Shown: positions 52,310 through 61,630, numbered from the stretch's first letter. The stretch is DNA of 64,000 nt from Acidovorax sp. FHTAMBA (GCF_038958875.1 NZ_CP152407.1:4466501-4530500), one strand, 5' to 3'. Made by a program: numbers and translations. Notes: generated from the letters alone by a model not told the origin.

Positions 52310-52852
52310 TCAACGTCGCTGGAGGACCGGGATCGAACCCAGTGCGAACACCGAGTTGGGCACCCCCACCCGTGCCATCAGCGGCCGGGGCTTGGCACTC
52401 AGCTTTGCACGGGGAGCCGCCGGCGCCAGATCTTCGGCCACCACGCCTTTGGCATGCTGTTGGGCGACGAGGTCCTTCAGCGTTACCGACTGCAGGTAGT
52501 CCATCACTCGGGCATTGAACGTGGACCAGAGCTCGCCTGTCATGGATTTGACCTGGGCGGCCTGCCCGGTCAGACTCTGCATGTCATCGGACTTGAGGTT
52601 CTCAACCGCCAGGATGATCTCGGCCACCGAGATCTGGTCGGTGTTGCGGGCCAGCGTATAGCCGCCGCCAGGGCCACGGGTGCTATCGACAAGCCCTGCA
52701 CGGCGCAAGGCGCTGAACAGCTGTTCCAGATACGACAGCGACGTTCCCTGCCGCGCACTGATGGTCGACAGCGCCACCGGGCGCATCTTCTGGCGCAACG
52801 CCAGGTCAGTCATGGCCGATACCGCAAGTTGTCCTCGGGTGGTGATCCGCAT
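52310..52852 (-). CDS. Rrf2/IscR-like regulator lacking the Fe-S cysteines
   Basis: A 180-residue regulator. The N-terminus is clearly IscR-like (MRITTRGQLAVSAMTDLALR, LSTISARQGTSLSYLEQLF, and the wing RGPGGGYTLAR). The region where IscR has its three cluster-binding Cys (after AEIILAVE) reads LKSDDMQSLTGQAAQVKSM with no Cys. It therefore cannot hold a normal [2Fe-2S] cluster and would act as an apo-type repressor. The C-tail is extended. Start ATG 52852. It diverges from nhaR. Confidence 0.85.
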   Translation of the reverse strand: MRITTRGQLAVSAMTDLALRQKMRPVALSTISARQGTSLSYLEQLFSALRRAGLVDSTRGPGGGYTLARNTDQISVAEIILAVENLKSDDMQSLTGQAAQVKSMTGELWSTFNARVMDYLQSVTLKDLVAQQHAKGVVAEDLAPAAPRAKLSAKPRPLMARVGVPNSVFALGSIPVLQRR

Positions 52853-53001
52853 CGTTGCTACTCCTTGTGAAGATTGACATTGCCAGCCCGCCGCAAGAAC
52901 AACGACGGATTGGGGCCGAGCGTTCAATGTACGGGGTTTGACACTTCGCGTATATTCGTTTTATCCGCTCAGATCATTCCGTTTTTTCGAAGTAAAACAC
53001 C

Positions 53002-53898
53002 ATGAACTTCAAACATCTCCGGTATTTTTGGACGGTTGCGAAGGCGGGCGGAGTCATGCGTGCTGGAGAGCAACTGCATACGACCCCCCAAACCCTGTCC
53101 GGGCAAATCAAGCAACTGGAGGAATGGCTCGGACATGACCTCTTTCGCAAGCGCGGACGAGGCCTGGAGCTCACCACCGAAGGCCGCGTCGCCCTTGGCT
53201 ATGCCGAACAGATATTTGCGCTGGGTGACGAGCTGGAGAAATCCATTCGACTCTCCCGCGGCCAGACCAAGCCGCTCGAATTTCGCGTGGGAGTTGCCGA
53301 CTCGATCGCCAAATCGGTGGCCTACCACCTGCTCGAACCGGCGTTAGGAATGCCCGAGCAGGTCCACATGACCTGCCAGGAAGGCAAGTTTCCCGAACTG
53401 ATCGCTCAACTGAGCCTGCACAAGCTCGACCTGGTGCTAGCGGACGAACCCGTGTCCAAAAAAATCGGTGTCAAAGCCTTCAACCACCCGCTCGGCACCA
53501 GCGGAATGAGCTTTTTATGCGCCCCCGGACTGAAATCGCAGCTTGTGGGACAGTTCCCCAAGTGCCTACAGGGGGCCCCCATGCTCATCCAGGGTCCGAT
53601 GTCCTCCGTCCGACAGCAGCTCGATCATTGGCTCAACAGACACCACCTGCAACCAAGGGTCGTGGGCGAGTTTGACGACAGCGCCTTGATGAATGCGTTT
53701 GGGCGCGAGGGCCGGGGGGTCTTCACATCTCCCACCGTCCTGGATGAAGAAACCACCGCACAGTTTGGTGTCGAGGTGATAGGACGCACCACCGAGCTGG
53801 TCGAGGAGTTTTTTGCCATTTCAGTGGAGCGGCGTATCACGCATCCCTGTGTAGCGGCCATTACCAAAGCGGCCAAAGCCGACCTCTTTCGGAAGTGA
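53002..53898 (+). CDS. nhaR: NhaR-type LysR-family activator
   Basis: A 298-residue LysR regulator whose N-terminus MNFKHLRYFWTVAKAGGVM and HTTPQTLSGQIKQLEEWLG match NhaR. NhaR senses sodium and pH and activates the Na+/H+ antiporter gene nhaA in enterobacteria. No antiporter is adjacent here, so its target is unknown. The promoter region is AT-rich. It is the last gene with core-like composition before the island. Confidence 0.88.
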   Translation: MNFKHLRYFWTVAKAGGVMRAGEQLHTTPQTLSGQIKQLEEWLGHDLFRKRGRGLELTTEGRVALGYAEQIFALGDELEKSIRLSRGQTKPLEFRVGVADSIAKSVAYHLLEPALGMPEQVHMTCQEGKFPELIAQLSLHKLDLVLADEPVSKKIGVKAFNHPLGTSGMSFLCAPGLKSQLVGQFPKCLQGAPMLIQGPMSSVRQQLDHWLNRHHLQPRVVGEFDDSALMNAFGREGRGVFTSPTVLDEETTAQFGVEVIGRTTELVEEFFAISVERRITHPCVAAITKAAKADLFRK

Positions 53899-54002
53899 CA
53901 TCGACCCGGTGTGACGGCACCCTCCTCGAAATCGATCGTGATCAACTAAATCTGCCTGGACACAAGTCGGGTACAGGATGGGCACAACTTGGGCACAAAC
54001 AA

Positions 54003-54028
54003 AAACGCCCACTAGATAGTGGGCGTTT
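54003..54028. terminator. bidirectional-looking terminator
   Basis: A perfect 11-bp stem AAACGCCCACT / AGTGGGCGTTT with an AGAT loop, and A-rich before and T-rich after. It lies about 105 bp beyond the nhaR stop. Confidence 0.7.
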
Positions 54029-54330
54029 GCTTTCAGCGGAAACCGCCTACATGTTGGTTGCGCGAGAAAGTTATGAAACCAACAAACTGGCTAGTCTTTT
54101 TTAGTTTTTATTTGTTTTAAATCATCGTAATATGTTGATTTATAACATTTTTTCATGTTCATCATGATGATCAACTCTCAACCATTGAGGTCTATTGCGC
54201 ACATTTCCTCCGGATTTCCCAGACTTCTGTGCACCTGTAGGTTCGGCTAAAGTGACCATTAGGTGCCGCGCTGCAGACGCGACGCTCGACTATCAACTGC
54301 GGGCGCCATGGCCCAATCTTGAACTGGATT

Positions 54331-54347
54331 TTGTACGCCATTTGTAC
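54331..54347. promoter_or_regulatory. direct-repeat operator of the toxin-antitoxin operon
   Basis: TTGTAC-gccat-TTGTAC: two 6-bp copies 11 bp apart (one helical turn), 40 bp before the antitoxin ATG. This suits binding of the DUF1778 ribbon-helix-helix antitoxin for autoregulation. Confidence 0.45.
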
Positions 54348-54386
54348 TAACATTGCGGCAATTGATCTAACGAACGAGGTGCCGTA

Positions 54387-54680
54387 ATGGCTGCTATTGC
54401 AACGTCTCCCTCTACCCGGTCAGCACGCTTAGGCCTTCGCGCCACTCATGAACAAGAAGTCGTGTTGCGCCGCGCCGCCGAGGTTGCACACAAATCACTG
54501 ACTGACTTCATCCTAGACAGCGCCTGCTTGGCTGCGGAACAAACTCTGCTGGACCAACGACTGTTCATGGTCTCAGGTAGCCAGTACCAAGCCTTGATGG
54601 ACATGCTGGAGAAGCCTGAGCAACCCAACGAAGGTCTGCGTGATCTGTTGTCACGCAAAGCGCCCTGGGATGCGAAGTGA
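54387..54680 (+). CDS. DUF1778-type antitoxin (TacA-like)
   Basis: A 97-residue protein with an N-terminal ribbon-helix-helix region (RSARLGLRATHEQEVVLRRA) and the DUF1778 motif SLTDFILDSACLAAEQTL. The C-terminal helix (MDMLEKPEQPNEGLRDLL) would block the toxin. It binds DNA and neutralises the GNAT toxin encoded next, whose GTG start overlaps its stop (GTGA). ATG 54387 follows a GAGG site. Confidence 0.9.
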   Translation: MAAIATSPSTRSARLGLRATHEQEVVLRRAAEVAHKSLTDFILDSACLAAEQTLLDQRLFMVSGSQYQALMDMLEKPEQPNEGLRDLLSRKAPWDAK

Positions 54681-55174
54681 GCCTACACGGACCCGAGCCC
54701 CTGGGCCCCCAACACCGGTTGGAGGGATTCGATTGCGGCAAGCCGTCCCTGAACGACTGGCTGCTACGCCACGCTCGACAAGCCCAAGGAAGCGGCTCAG
54801 CCAAGACTTTCGTCGTTGTCGATGATGACCGCGTAGCCGGCTATTTCAGTTTGACAGTCGGACAAATCGATACGCTGGATGCACCCGAACGGATCCGGAA
54901 AGGGATGGGCCAGTACCCGTTGCCAGTTGTAATCCTGGCGAGGCTGGCAGTTTCCACAACGGATCAGGGGCGAGGAATTGGCGTCGGCCTGTTACAGGAG
55001 GCGATTCGTCGCACAATGCTGATAGCCGAACATGCAGGCATCCGGGCAATGCTGACCCACCCCATTGATGAGGACGCAATGAGGTTCTACACCCGCTTCG
55101 GCTTCATCGCCTCACCATTGCGCGAACAGCAATTACTCTTGTTGCTAAAGGACGCACGTCGTTGGGTATGCTGA
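54677..55174 (+). CDS. GNAT acetyltransferase toxin (TacT-like)
   Basis: A 165-residue GCN5-type acetyltransferase. In known TacAT pairs it acetylates aminoacyl-tRNA and stops translation. Acetyl-CoA loop QGRGIGVGLL (about residues 97-106), family N-terminus GPEPLGPQHRLEGFDCG, and the catalytic-type Tyr in MRFYTRFGF are present. GTG start at 54677 overlaps the antitoxin. The pair sits at the left edge of the island, where it may stabilise it. Confidence 0.9.
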   Translation: MSLHGPEPLGPQHRLEGFDCGKPSLNDWLLRHARQAQGSGSAKTFVVVDDDRVAGYFSLTVGQIDTLDAPERIRKGMGQYPLPVVILARLAVSTTDQGRGIGVGLLQEAIRRTMLIAEHAGIRAMLTHPIDEDAMRFYTRFGFIASPLREQQLLLLLKDARRWVC

Positions 55175-55462
55175 CGTATGGGTATTGAGCCACCGACAGA
55201 CATCAAGAAAACAGCTCACCGACGCCGGACATCGACCCCTGCTGACATTCGTCAACGAATGATGGTCGATGTCTCATGCACACACACCATCACGAAAGTC
55301 ACGATCAACTCGTTCGGTGCTTTCCAGGGAGAGCGCCTTGCTGTGGGCGAGCACGCCAGATGCATCGGTGACGTGACTAGATGATCGAGGACTGACCAGT
55401 CCGGACATTCATCGCTGCCAACCCATTTTTGCGCAACCCCATTGATCGGGGACCGGCCTTCC

Positions 55463-58400
55463 ATGAAACCATCCGAGACGCAACAGCTGTGCCCCAAACC
55501 GACACTTTCGCAGGTGAGGACCGCGCTTAAAGTCGCCGGAGTTCACGGAAATGGTGATGACGCTCGCGCTACCTTGATCCTTCTAGCTAGCCTCAAGGAC
55601 CGGATTGAAGCTTTGCGAGCGCTACTGCCCAATTTAGCGAGAACCATCGATTTCCTGATGATGGCCGGCTCAGTAGCAGTTCGTCGGCCCAAGGACTCAG
55701 ACATTTCATTGTCCAGAGAAGCCCCCCTAAGCAAATCTGGGGTGGCGAATCTTGCGGAATGGCTGTTGCTCAACCCCTCACCACTCGCCCCAACCTCTAC
55801 CGAGCATGTCGTTTGGTCGGACATACTGGCGGTCCGCTGGCTGCACGCATCTGCATTGCGTAGTTTTGGAGATCAGATACCGTATACACGCGACGCTTGG
55901 AAATCACCTGGCGAAGAGCTGCGTCAGTTGACGACAAAAAAAGTTTTGCCCAAACTGTCTGGCGGAGCTCTACAAATGGGATACGAAAAATGGCTCATCC
56001 TAGTTGGCGAGCAATCACCAAAGAGCCATCTTTCTCAGCTCGTTGACTCCCTGCTCTCCATTTCGGAGGGTTGCTTTCAGAGTCCTGGACCACGTCCATC
56101 CAAACCGTCTCCTAGATTGGATGAACGCAGACTTCTGAAAAGTCATTGGTGCTTCCCTCGACCCCAAGAGCATCAAGCCCTGCTTTCTCTACTGAAGCGC
56201 GAACTCTGCCCCCTCGACGGAGATCTGTATATAGCGACAGCGCAGAAGGAATTTGAGAAGCACGGCGACTACCCATCCGATGAGACCGTTCGAAGACTCA
56301 ACCCAACGTGGCATCGTTTTGAGGCGGCGTTAGCCGCACTTTCCATCCAAACCTGTCGCCCCATTCAATCAATCCTGACTTGGCGCGTTCGGCTCAAAGA
56401 CACCGGCCAACATGAGAGCGATTGCTTTGAAATTTCCCACGACACGTCGGCAAGGAGGGAGGGAAAGTACGCAAAAGTCAATTGGGTGAAAGTGCAAAGC
56501 GGAATGAAGGCCGTTGTTGCACTCCCCTACGAGGTGCAGGAATGGCTCAAATCCATTAACCCGGGCATTGGATCACCAACACTGAATGAAATTCTCCCGT
56601 TTTCGCTGCAAGCGTGGGACGTGCGCGTATACAAGTACTTGTCAGGAGAACTTGGGTGCCCTCCTCGGAGAGCAGAAATCATCTGTCGCGACCTAGTGCC
56701 ACGCCTTCTCTATCATGAGACCGCAAACTCGGCACAGGTTAACTTTTGGCGCTCTGGCGCAACCAATAGACTTGATCGACACGATCGGATCGCCCTTATC
56801 CACTATCTGCAACCGCATGGCACTCGAGAAAGCGAATCTTTCGAGGCAGCCTTGGGTAAAGCTTTAGGTCCGGCCATCTTTGCTGGCAGTAAAACGAAGC
56901 ATGCAGTCACGTTCACAGGCGAGAGCTACGCTCTAACAACTGACCAAGTCAGAAGGATCTACGAGTCATTGAAAAAACACCATGACTTGGCAAAAGGGTC
57001 CATTTCCAGGCACAACGCACTTGCTCACCTGACGCTTTTTTTATGCCTTCTCGCGACAGGCCATCGCCGCAGCACCACACCGTTTCCTTTCCCATGGGAT
57101 TTTTCACCTTTCGAGCAACTGGTCTTCATATGTGACAAGCTGATCACCGGAAGCGAAGCACGTTTCGCACCACTACCTAACACGCCGCTTTCATACGTCA
57201 AGGCATTTGCCATGAACCTGCAGCGGATCTCTCATCTGCCCGAGATATCTCCTGCTGCAAGGTCGTACGCAGAAACAACGGCAGCGCTGCTGTCTTTCGA
57301 AGAAGTGCCACCAACTGCTGCTATGCGCCGGGATTTTCAGCCAACGGCAGGAGTGTTTTTCCTCCTTGATGACAACGGCGATATTTCCAGAAATAAGCTG
57401 ACCACCAAGGCGCTCGATTTGCAGATCGAGTCGCTCACAGAAATTCCGTATCCGACAAGAAGGCTGAGAGCCACAATGGCTCAGTACCTCTGGGAAAACG
57501 GAAGCAGTGGTCGCTTGGTGCAAGCGTTTCTGGGTCACCAGCCAGAGTTGCACGTTCATGGTGCTGCTTCCATTTGGTCCGTGCATGACGTTGCTGAGCA
57601 ACTGGCACCCCTCATTGATCGCTTTTTTACCGAACAATTGAGATGCCCAAGCCCGCCAACGGAGAAATACTTCCCGTCAAGATTCTTTCCGAACGTATTC
57701 ACGGCGCCACAAGTTTCGGAAACTGGAAAAGTAGCTCCCGGATACGAAGGAAGAGAGCGTCAAAAGGCGTGGTCGCAGCACCGTGCGCGCGCTGTAATAC
57801 GGCAAGTGATTGCCGCGAGTTTGCTCGGAAACCCGGACGAAGACATCCCCCCTGCGGAGCAACTTGGGCCCAAGGACAGACAACTGCTGGAAGAACGCAT
57901 CCGCGAAGAACTTTGGAACGATCTACCAGCACAAAGGCAAGTCTCATCCTTGCTGGACGAACAGTTGAAGCGGATGCGGCGCACTGCGGGAGACGCATCC
58001 CACAAACGGCACTATTCAGATGGTGACGTCCCCGGCCCTATCGAGGTGGGTTTCTCCAGAATGCTGCGATGTGCACATGTTTTCCGCAGCACTTGGGGCC
58101 ATTCTGTGGGGGTACCGATCGGCCACAAGGATTTCGACAGACTTGAGGCACTTGCGCACCTGGCGGTTTCGTTGATTGCCTTCGATGGTGTGATGTCCAG
58201 AGACAACGTCAAACATCTTGTGGAGGCAGCAGCATGCTCTGATTTCGATGTTCACCACGGCATGGTGACCTTGCGATGCAACGTCGTCACAACGACACAC
58301 GAATTTCGATTCTGTGTCAGACCTGGAACGATTTCCACGGCACTGATCCTGGGAATCGACAGTCGTCGTGACCACAGCATTTTCGAATGGCGCGACGTGG

Positions 58401-60718
58401 AACAACGAGCCTGCGAGATTCTGCGCAAGCTGATGAGCCTGGGCGACAAGCAGCGATGGACTCTTGCGCGACTCGGACTGATGTTTCGACCATATTGGTT
58501 GCTGCGCTTGCCCGGAGCGATGTATTCCGTTGCGACTGGTGATCACAAAGGCCCCGCGGCCGATGCGCAGTCAGAGGCGCTCCTGTTCGGCAAACGGCCG
58601 AATCAGCTTGACACTTGCGTAGAAGCCTTACGGCGTCCTTCTACAACGCTTGAACAGGAAAAAAAGGCCGCCCTACAAGCACTCAAGAATCTCTTCCGCC
58701 AAGCACGAGGTGTAAGGGAGCAAGGTGAGCAGAGACGAAGGGTTCAACGCGCGAAACTGCGGGTCGCCCTTCGCTCCGAATTGAGTTCTGAAATAGCGGT
58801 CTGGGGCTCTTCGTCGCAAGTTGTCTTTCTGCTCCTGACGTTTATCGAGCGATTGCTGGAAACCGGAGGCAGACGGGTCAAGTCCCTCGCCTTCACAAGC
58901 ATCGAAAAGTACTTCACCTCCATTGCGGAGGAACTCATTCTCCAAGCGTGGGATCTGGACTTCGAATCCTGCGATGCGGATACCTTGAAGACTCTATTTG
59001 ACAGTGTTGCAATGAAGGTCGACCCTGATCATGGCCGCACCGTTCTGCAGGACTTCGCTGCCCACCTTCGCGACTCCATGCCGGTGCCGCACTTTGGCGC
59101 CCAATGGGCCAATGCCAGGACTCCTGTCCGCACACGATCTAGCTTGGTGCTTCCTCTACAGGTAAAGCGTGCGTTGGCACTCCTCCGCGAGAGAAACGAC
59201 GTCCATTCCTGCCACGCAGCAGTACTGATCGCAGCGTGCGCAGGCTATGGTCTTCGCCGACTTGAAGCTTTTGGATTGTCAAGCCAGCTATTCGACGCTA
59301 AGCAGCCCCTTCATCTTTCCTTGACACGCTCTGGGATTTCCGATCTAAAGACGCACTGGAGCCGACGAGTCATCGCGACTGCCCTCGCGGATGACGCGGT
59401 GCAAGATGCGCTGAAAACTGCACTGAATCTCGCAAACTCTTCGCCTCGCCAGCCCCAATATTTGTTCGAATCAGATTCAAGAGATTCACACATCACCTCG
59501 GTGTCTAAGGTCGCATCTGCAGCGACCTTGGCGCTGCGGGCTGCGACCGGGAATCCCACAATAGTTCTGCATCATCTACGCCATTCATTTGCAACTTTGC
59601 TGGGCCTTGCCGTCATGGCTCCTCCAAAGAATATCGATCGCGACCTGCACCAAGTAGTACGTCGCCTTTTAGGCTCTAAGTATTTAGAAGCCACAAATGA
59701 GATTCTGCAGATTCCAGCTGAATGGCCGTTCGGAATAGAAGCACTTGCGATCGCACTGGGCCACGCGAACGTAAGCACCTTTTTAGACACCTACTTTCAC
59801 GCGTCACATTTAGTGATCGCTGACCGGTGCGAAGCATGGCAACCGGCGGAGATTCAGCAAGAACGGCTGGCAAGATTGCTCGACGTAGATCGAACCAAAC
59901 TGTCTAAGCTCAAAAAGAAACTGGCGTCGCCGCGGGATGGTACCAAGGCAAAGATCGACATTCTGGTTCGAGAAATTGCCAAACGCTATGAAGGTACCAC
60001 CGATGCCGATGATGCAAAACCGACGGATTCGCGGTCACCACACATTGCACAGTGGGCACTCATTTTTCGTGCGCTTCAGTACCGTGTGAACAACGATGTC
60101 ACCTTGGACGAGATGTGGAGATACGCAGGGTGTTCATTGGGATACTCGCCTGAACAAATTCGCACCCACTCCCGCCGCTATGAGTCCTTGGTACTGGAGA
60201 CTGGCTTCGATGATTTCGAGCCGGACTCCTCCGAGCTTATCTGGCCCGTGGCCAGTCATCGCGTTGGCCTGAACAGGGGAAGCATAGAGCGCGAAGATTT
60301 TGTGTCTAGAGCTCAGTGCTGGGCCGAAGCGACTCCCGAAAATCGAGCAGTCTTGTCCTCACTCCTGGAGCGTTGGTGCTCTCGCGTTGACCCCGTTTCG
60401 CCCAAACTCGTATGTAGGAATGAAGAGGAAGTTCGCGTCACGATGAAATTTCTATCTCAATTGGGCGCGGCAAGCTCACAACTAGTATTGCAGTTGCATG
60501 GCGATCGTGCAAGACAATGGCAAGAAGAGGTACAGAGTGAACACCCGGCAGCTACCTGGTCGTCAGTTCGAGCAAGCCGGGGAAGTGCACGGATCAAGAT
60601 TTATGAGGTATCTATCGCGGTTCACCAAACTCAAGGAAGCAAGATTCCGGATGGACGGGATCTTCATCGCGCGCTCGTCGGTCTGTACTTGCTCTGTGGT
60701 CCTAGTGTCCTGAGTTAG
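55463..60718 (+). CDS. giant protein with two tyrosine-recombinase-like catalytic regions
   Basis: 1751 residues, far above the usual 300-450 for tyrosine recombinases. Region 1 (about 480-720) has ALTTDQVRRIYESL, then TGHRRST with the first Arg at R535, R666-x-x-R669 in place of H-x-x-R, and LGHQ (H692), but no Tyr after it, so it looks inactive. A second core-binding-like helical region (about 1140-1245, TSIEKYFTSIAEEL) leads to region 2 with a full set: R1265 (GYGLRRLE), K1296, H1370-x-x-R1373 (HHLRHSFAT), H1434 (ALGHANVST) and Y1444 (DTYFH). About 300 further residues follow. ATG 55463 is used; a TTG lies 21 bp upstream. The last few codons come from the IS630 remnant, so the original C-terminus is probably lost. 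AT-richer than its neighbours. Confidence 0.8.
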   Translation: MKPSETQQLCPKPTLSQVRTALKVAGVHGNGDDARATLILLASLKDRIEALRALLPNLARTIDFLMMAGSVAVRRPKDSDISLSREAPLSKSGVANLAEWLLLNPSPLAPTSTEHVVWSDILAVRWLHASALRSFGDQIPYTRDAWKSPGEELRQLTTKKVLPKLSGGALQMGYEKWLILVGEQSPKSHLSQLVDSLLSISEGCFQSPGPRPSKPSPRLDERRLLKSHWCFPRPQEHQALLSLLKRELCPLDGDLYIATAQKEFEKHGDYPSDETVRRLNPTWHRFEAALAALSIQTCRPIQSILTWRVRLKDTGQHESDCFEISHDTSARREGKYAKVNWVKVQSGMKAVVALPYEVQEWLKSINPGIGSPTLNEILPFSLQAWDVRVYKYLSGELGCPPRRAEIICRDLVPRLLYHETANSAQVNFWRSGATNRLDRHDRIALIHYLQPHGTRESESFEAALGKALGPAIFAGSKTKHAVTFTGESYALTTDQVRRIYESLKKHHDLAKGSISRHNALAHLTLFLCLLATGHRRSTTPFPFPWDFSPFEQLVFICDKLITGSEARFAPLPNTPLSYVKAFAMNLQRISHLPEISPAARSYAETTAALLSFEEVPPTAAMRRDFQPTAGVFFLLDDNGDISRNKLTTKALDLQIESLTEIPYPTRRLRATMAQYLWENGSSGRLVQAFLGHQPELHVHGAASIWSVHDVAEQLAPLIDRFFTEQLRCPSPPTEKYFPSRFFPNVFTAPQVSETGKVAPGYEGRERQKAWSQHRARAVIRQVIAASLLGNPDEDIPPAEQLGPKDRQLLEERIREELWNDLPAQRQVSSLLDEQLKRMRRTAGDASHKRHYSDGDVPGPIEVGFSRMLRCAHVFRSTWGHSVGVPIGHKDFDRLEALAHLAVSLIAFDGVMSRDNVKHLVEAAACSDFDVHHGMVTLRCNVVTTTHEFRFCVRPGTISTALILGIDSRRDHSIFEWRDVEQRACEILRKLMSLGDKQRWTLARLGLMFRPYWLLRLPGAMYSVATGDHKGPAADAQSEALLFGKRPNQLDTCVEALRRPSTTLEQEKKAALQALKNLFRQARGVREQGEQRRRVQRAKLRVALRSELSSEIAVWGSSSQVVFLLLTFIERLLETGGRRVKSLAFTSIEKYFTSIAEELILQAWDLDFESCDADTLKTLFDSVAMKVDPDHGRTVLQDFAAHLRDSMPVPHFGAQWANARTPVRTRSSLVLPLQVKRALALLRERNDVHSCHAAVLIAACAGYGLRRLEAFGLSSQLFDAKQPLHLSLTRSGISDLKTHWSRRVIATALADDAVQDALKTALNLANSSPRQPQYLFESDSRDSHITSVSKVASAATLALRAATGNPTIVLHHLRHSFATLLGLAVMAPPKNIDRDLHQVVRRLLGSKYLEATNEILQIPAEWPFGIEALAIALGHANVSTFLDTYFHASHLVIADRCEAWQPAEIQQERLARLLDVDRTKLSKLKKKLASPRDGTKAKIDILVREIAKRYEGTTDADDAKPTDSRSPHIAQWALIFRALQYRVNNDVTLDEMWRYAGCSLGYSPEQIRTHSRRYESLVLETGFDDFEPDSSELIWPVASHRVGLNRGSIEREDFVSRAQCWAEATPENRAVLSSLLERWCSRVDPVSPKLVCRNEEEVRVTMKFLSQLGAASSQLVLQLHGDRARQWQEEVQSEHPAATWSSVRASRGSARIKIYEVSIAVHQTQGSKIPDGRDLHRALVGLYLLCGPSVLS

Positions 60719-61176
60719 AAATTCGCAGACAAAATCTCTCGATACTCGCCAGGATGTCATCGGCAGACTTGACCCAGACGAACGGTGTGGGATTTGAGTT
60801 GTTCAGTTCCAGGTATTGGCGAATCGCCTGCTCAAGCTGTCTTGTCGATCGGTGTGTGCCGCGACGGATGTACTTCTCGGTCAGGGTTGCAAACCAACGT
60901 TCCACCTGATTGAGCCAAGACGCGGAGGTTGGCGTGAAGTGCACGTGGAACCTGGGGTGTCTTGCAAACCATGCCTTGACCGCAGGGGTCTTGTGCGTGC
61001 CGTAGTTGTCCATCACCAAATGCACATCCAGCTGGGCTGGCACATTCGCTTCAATGGTACGCAGGAACTGCAAAAACTCCGTGCTGCGATGGCGCCTGTG
61101 TAACTGTCCAATCACCTCCCCCGTGGCAATGTCCAGTGCCGCAAACAGCGTCGTCGTTCCATGGCGCATGTAGTCG
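60702..61176 (-). pseudogene. IS630-family transposase remnant
   Basis: About 155 codons of the C-terminal half of an IS630-type DDE transposase: HGTTTLFAALDIATGE, the second Asp in VMDNYGTHK and the Glu in SWLNQVERWF. The N-terminal half, including the first catalytic Asp in the DEKxQ motif, is missing. Homology runs through TDY-MRHG to about 61176, where the IS66 end begins. Its stop codon overlaps the 3' end of the giant recombinase gene by 17 bp, tail to tail. It cannot be active. Confidence 0.85.
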
Positions 61177-61234
61177 GTAAGCGTCCGGCAATCCCATCTT
61201 GAGATAGACCCAGCGCCGAGGCATCGTGTGCACG

Positions 61235-61630
61235 ATGAAGATCATGCACATCATGGCGAACGAAGCGATCGCCCAACGTCCCAAGCGTCGCTATTACTCC
61301 CCAGAACTCAAAGCCCAGATCGTGGCCGAATGCCAGGTCTCCGGCGCGTCCGTGGCCGGCGTGGCACTCGCACACCGGGTCAACGCCAACATCGTTCATC
61401 GCTGGATGCGCGAGCAAGCGGACTCCCTATTGCCAGTGCCCCGGAATGAGTTCGTTGCATTGAATCTTCCACTACCAGTTGAACCTAGCCCTGCTGCTGA
61501 CACCAGATCGCCGCCCGTGGCGCGCTCGATCCACGTTGAGGTTCGACGCAGTGCCGGGGTGGTCACCGTGAACTGGCCACTGGAAGATGCGGCGTCGTGT
61601 GCAGCGTGGCTGCGCGAATGGCTGAGATGA
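61235..61630 (+). CDS. tnpA: IS66 accessory protein TnpA
   Basis: About 131 residues. It has a helix-turn-helix (YSPELKAQIVAECQVSGASV...NIVHRWMREQ) near the N-terminus and a C-terminal region common to IS66 OrfA. Possible starts are ATG 61235, 61244 or 61253; the frame is also open to a GTG at 61226. Needed with TnpB and TnpC for IS66 transposition. Its stop overlaps the tnpB start. Confidence 0.85.
   Translation: MKIMHIMANEAIAQRPKRRYYSPELKAQIVAECQVSGASVAGVALAHRVNANIVHRWMREQADSLLPVPRNEFVALNLPLPVEPSPAADTRSPPVARSIHVEVRRSAGVVTVNWPLEDAASCAAWLREWLR

Larger units (their letters stand above)
53899..54386. other. AT-rich junction region at the start of the island
   Basis: A 488-bp gap without a gene. 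It contains GGGTACAGGATGGGCACAA and ACTTGGGCACAAAC (near 53970-54000), short direct repeats of the type often seen at integration junctions. A terminator and then a very AT-rich stretch (54060-54180) follow. The composition change here marks the probable left boundary of the acquired region; no tRNA gene is present. Confidence 0.45.

Noticed and set aside
53930..54030. tRNA gene as integration site
   Set aside because: No cloverleaf or T-loop sequence; the paired arms form a simple terminator hairpin.
55175..55462. Small ORFs between the GNAT toxin and the giant recombinase
   Set aside because: Short overlapping frames on both strands, no ribosome binding site and no family resemblance; I see nothing definite in this gap.
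60498..60713. 71-codon ORF in another frame at the end of the giant gene
   Set aside because: Overlaps the giant frame fully and shows no motif; there is no sign of a frameshift in the giant gene.
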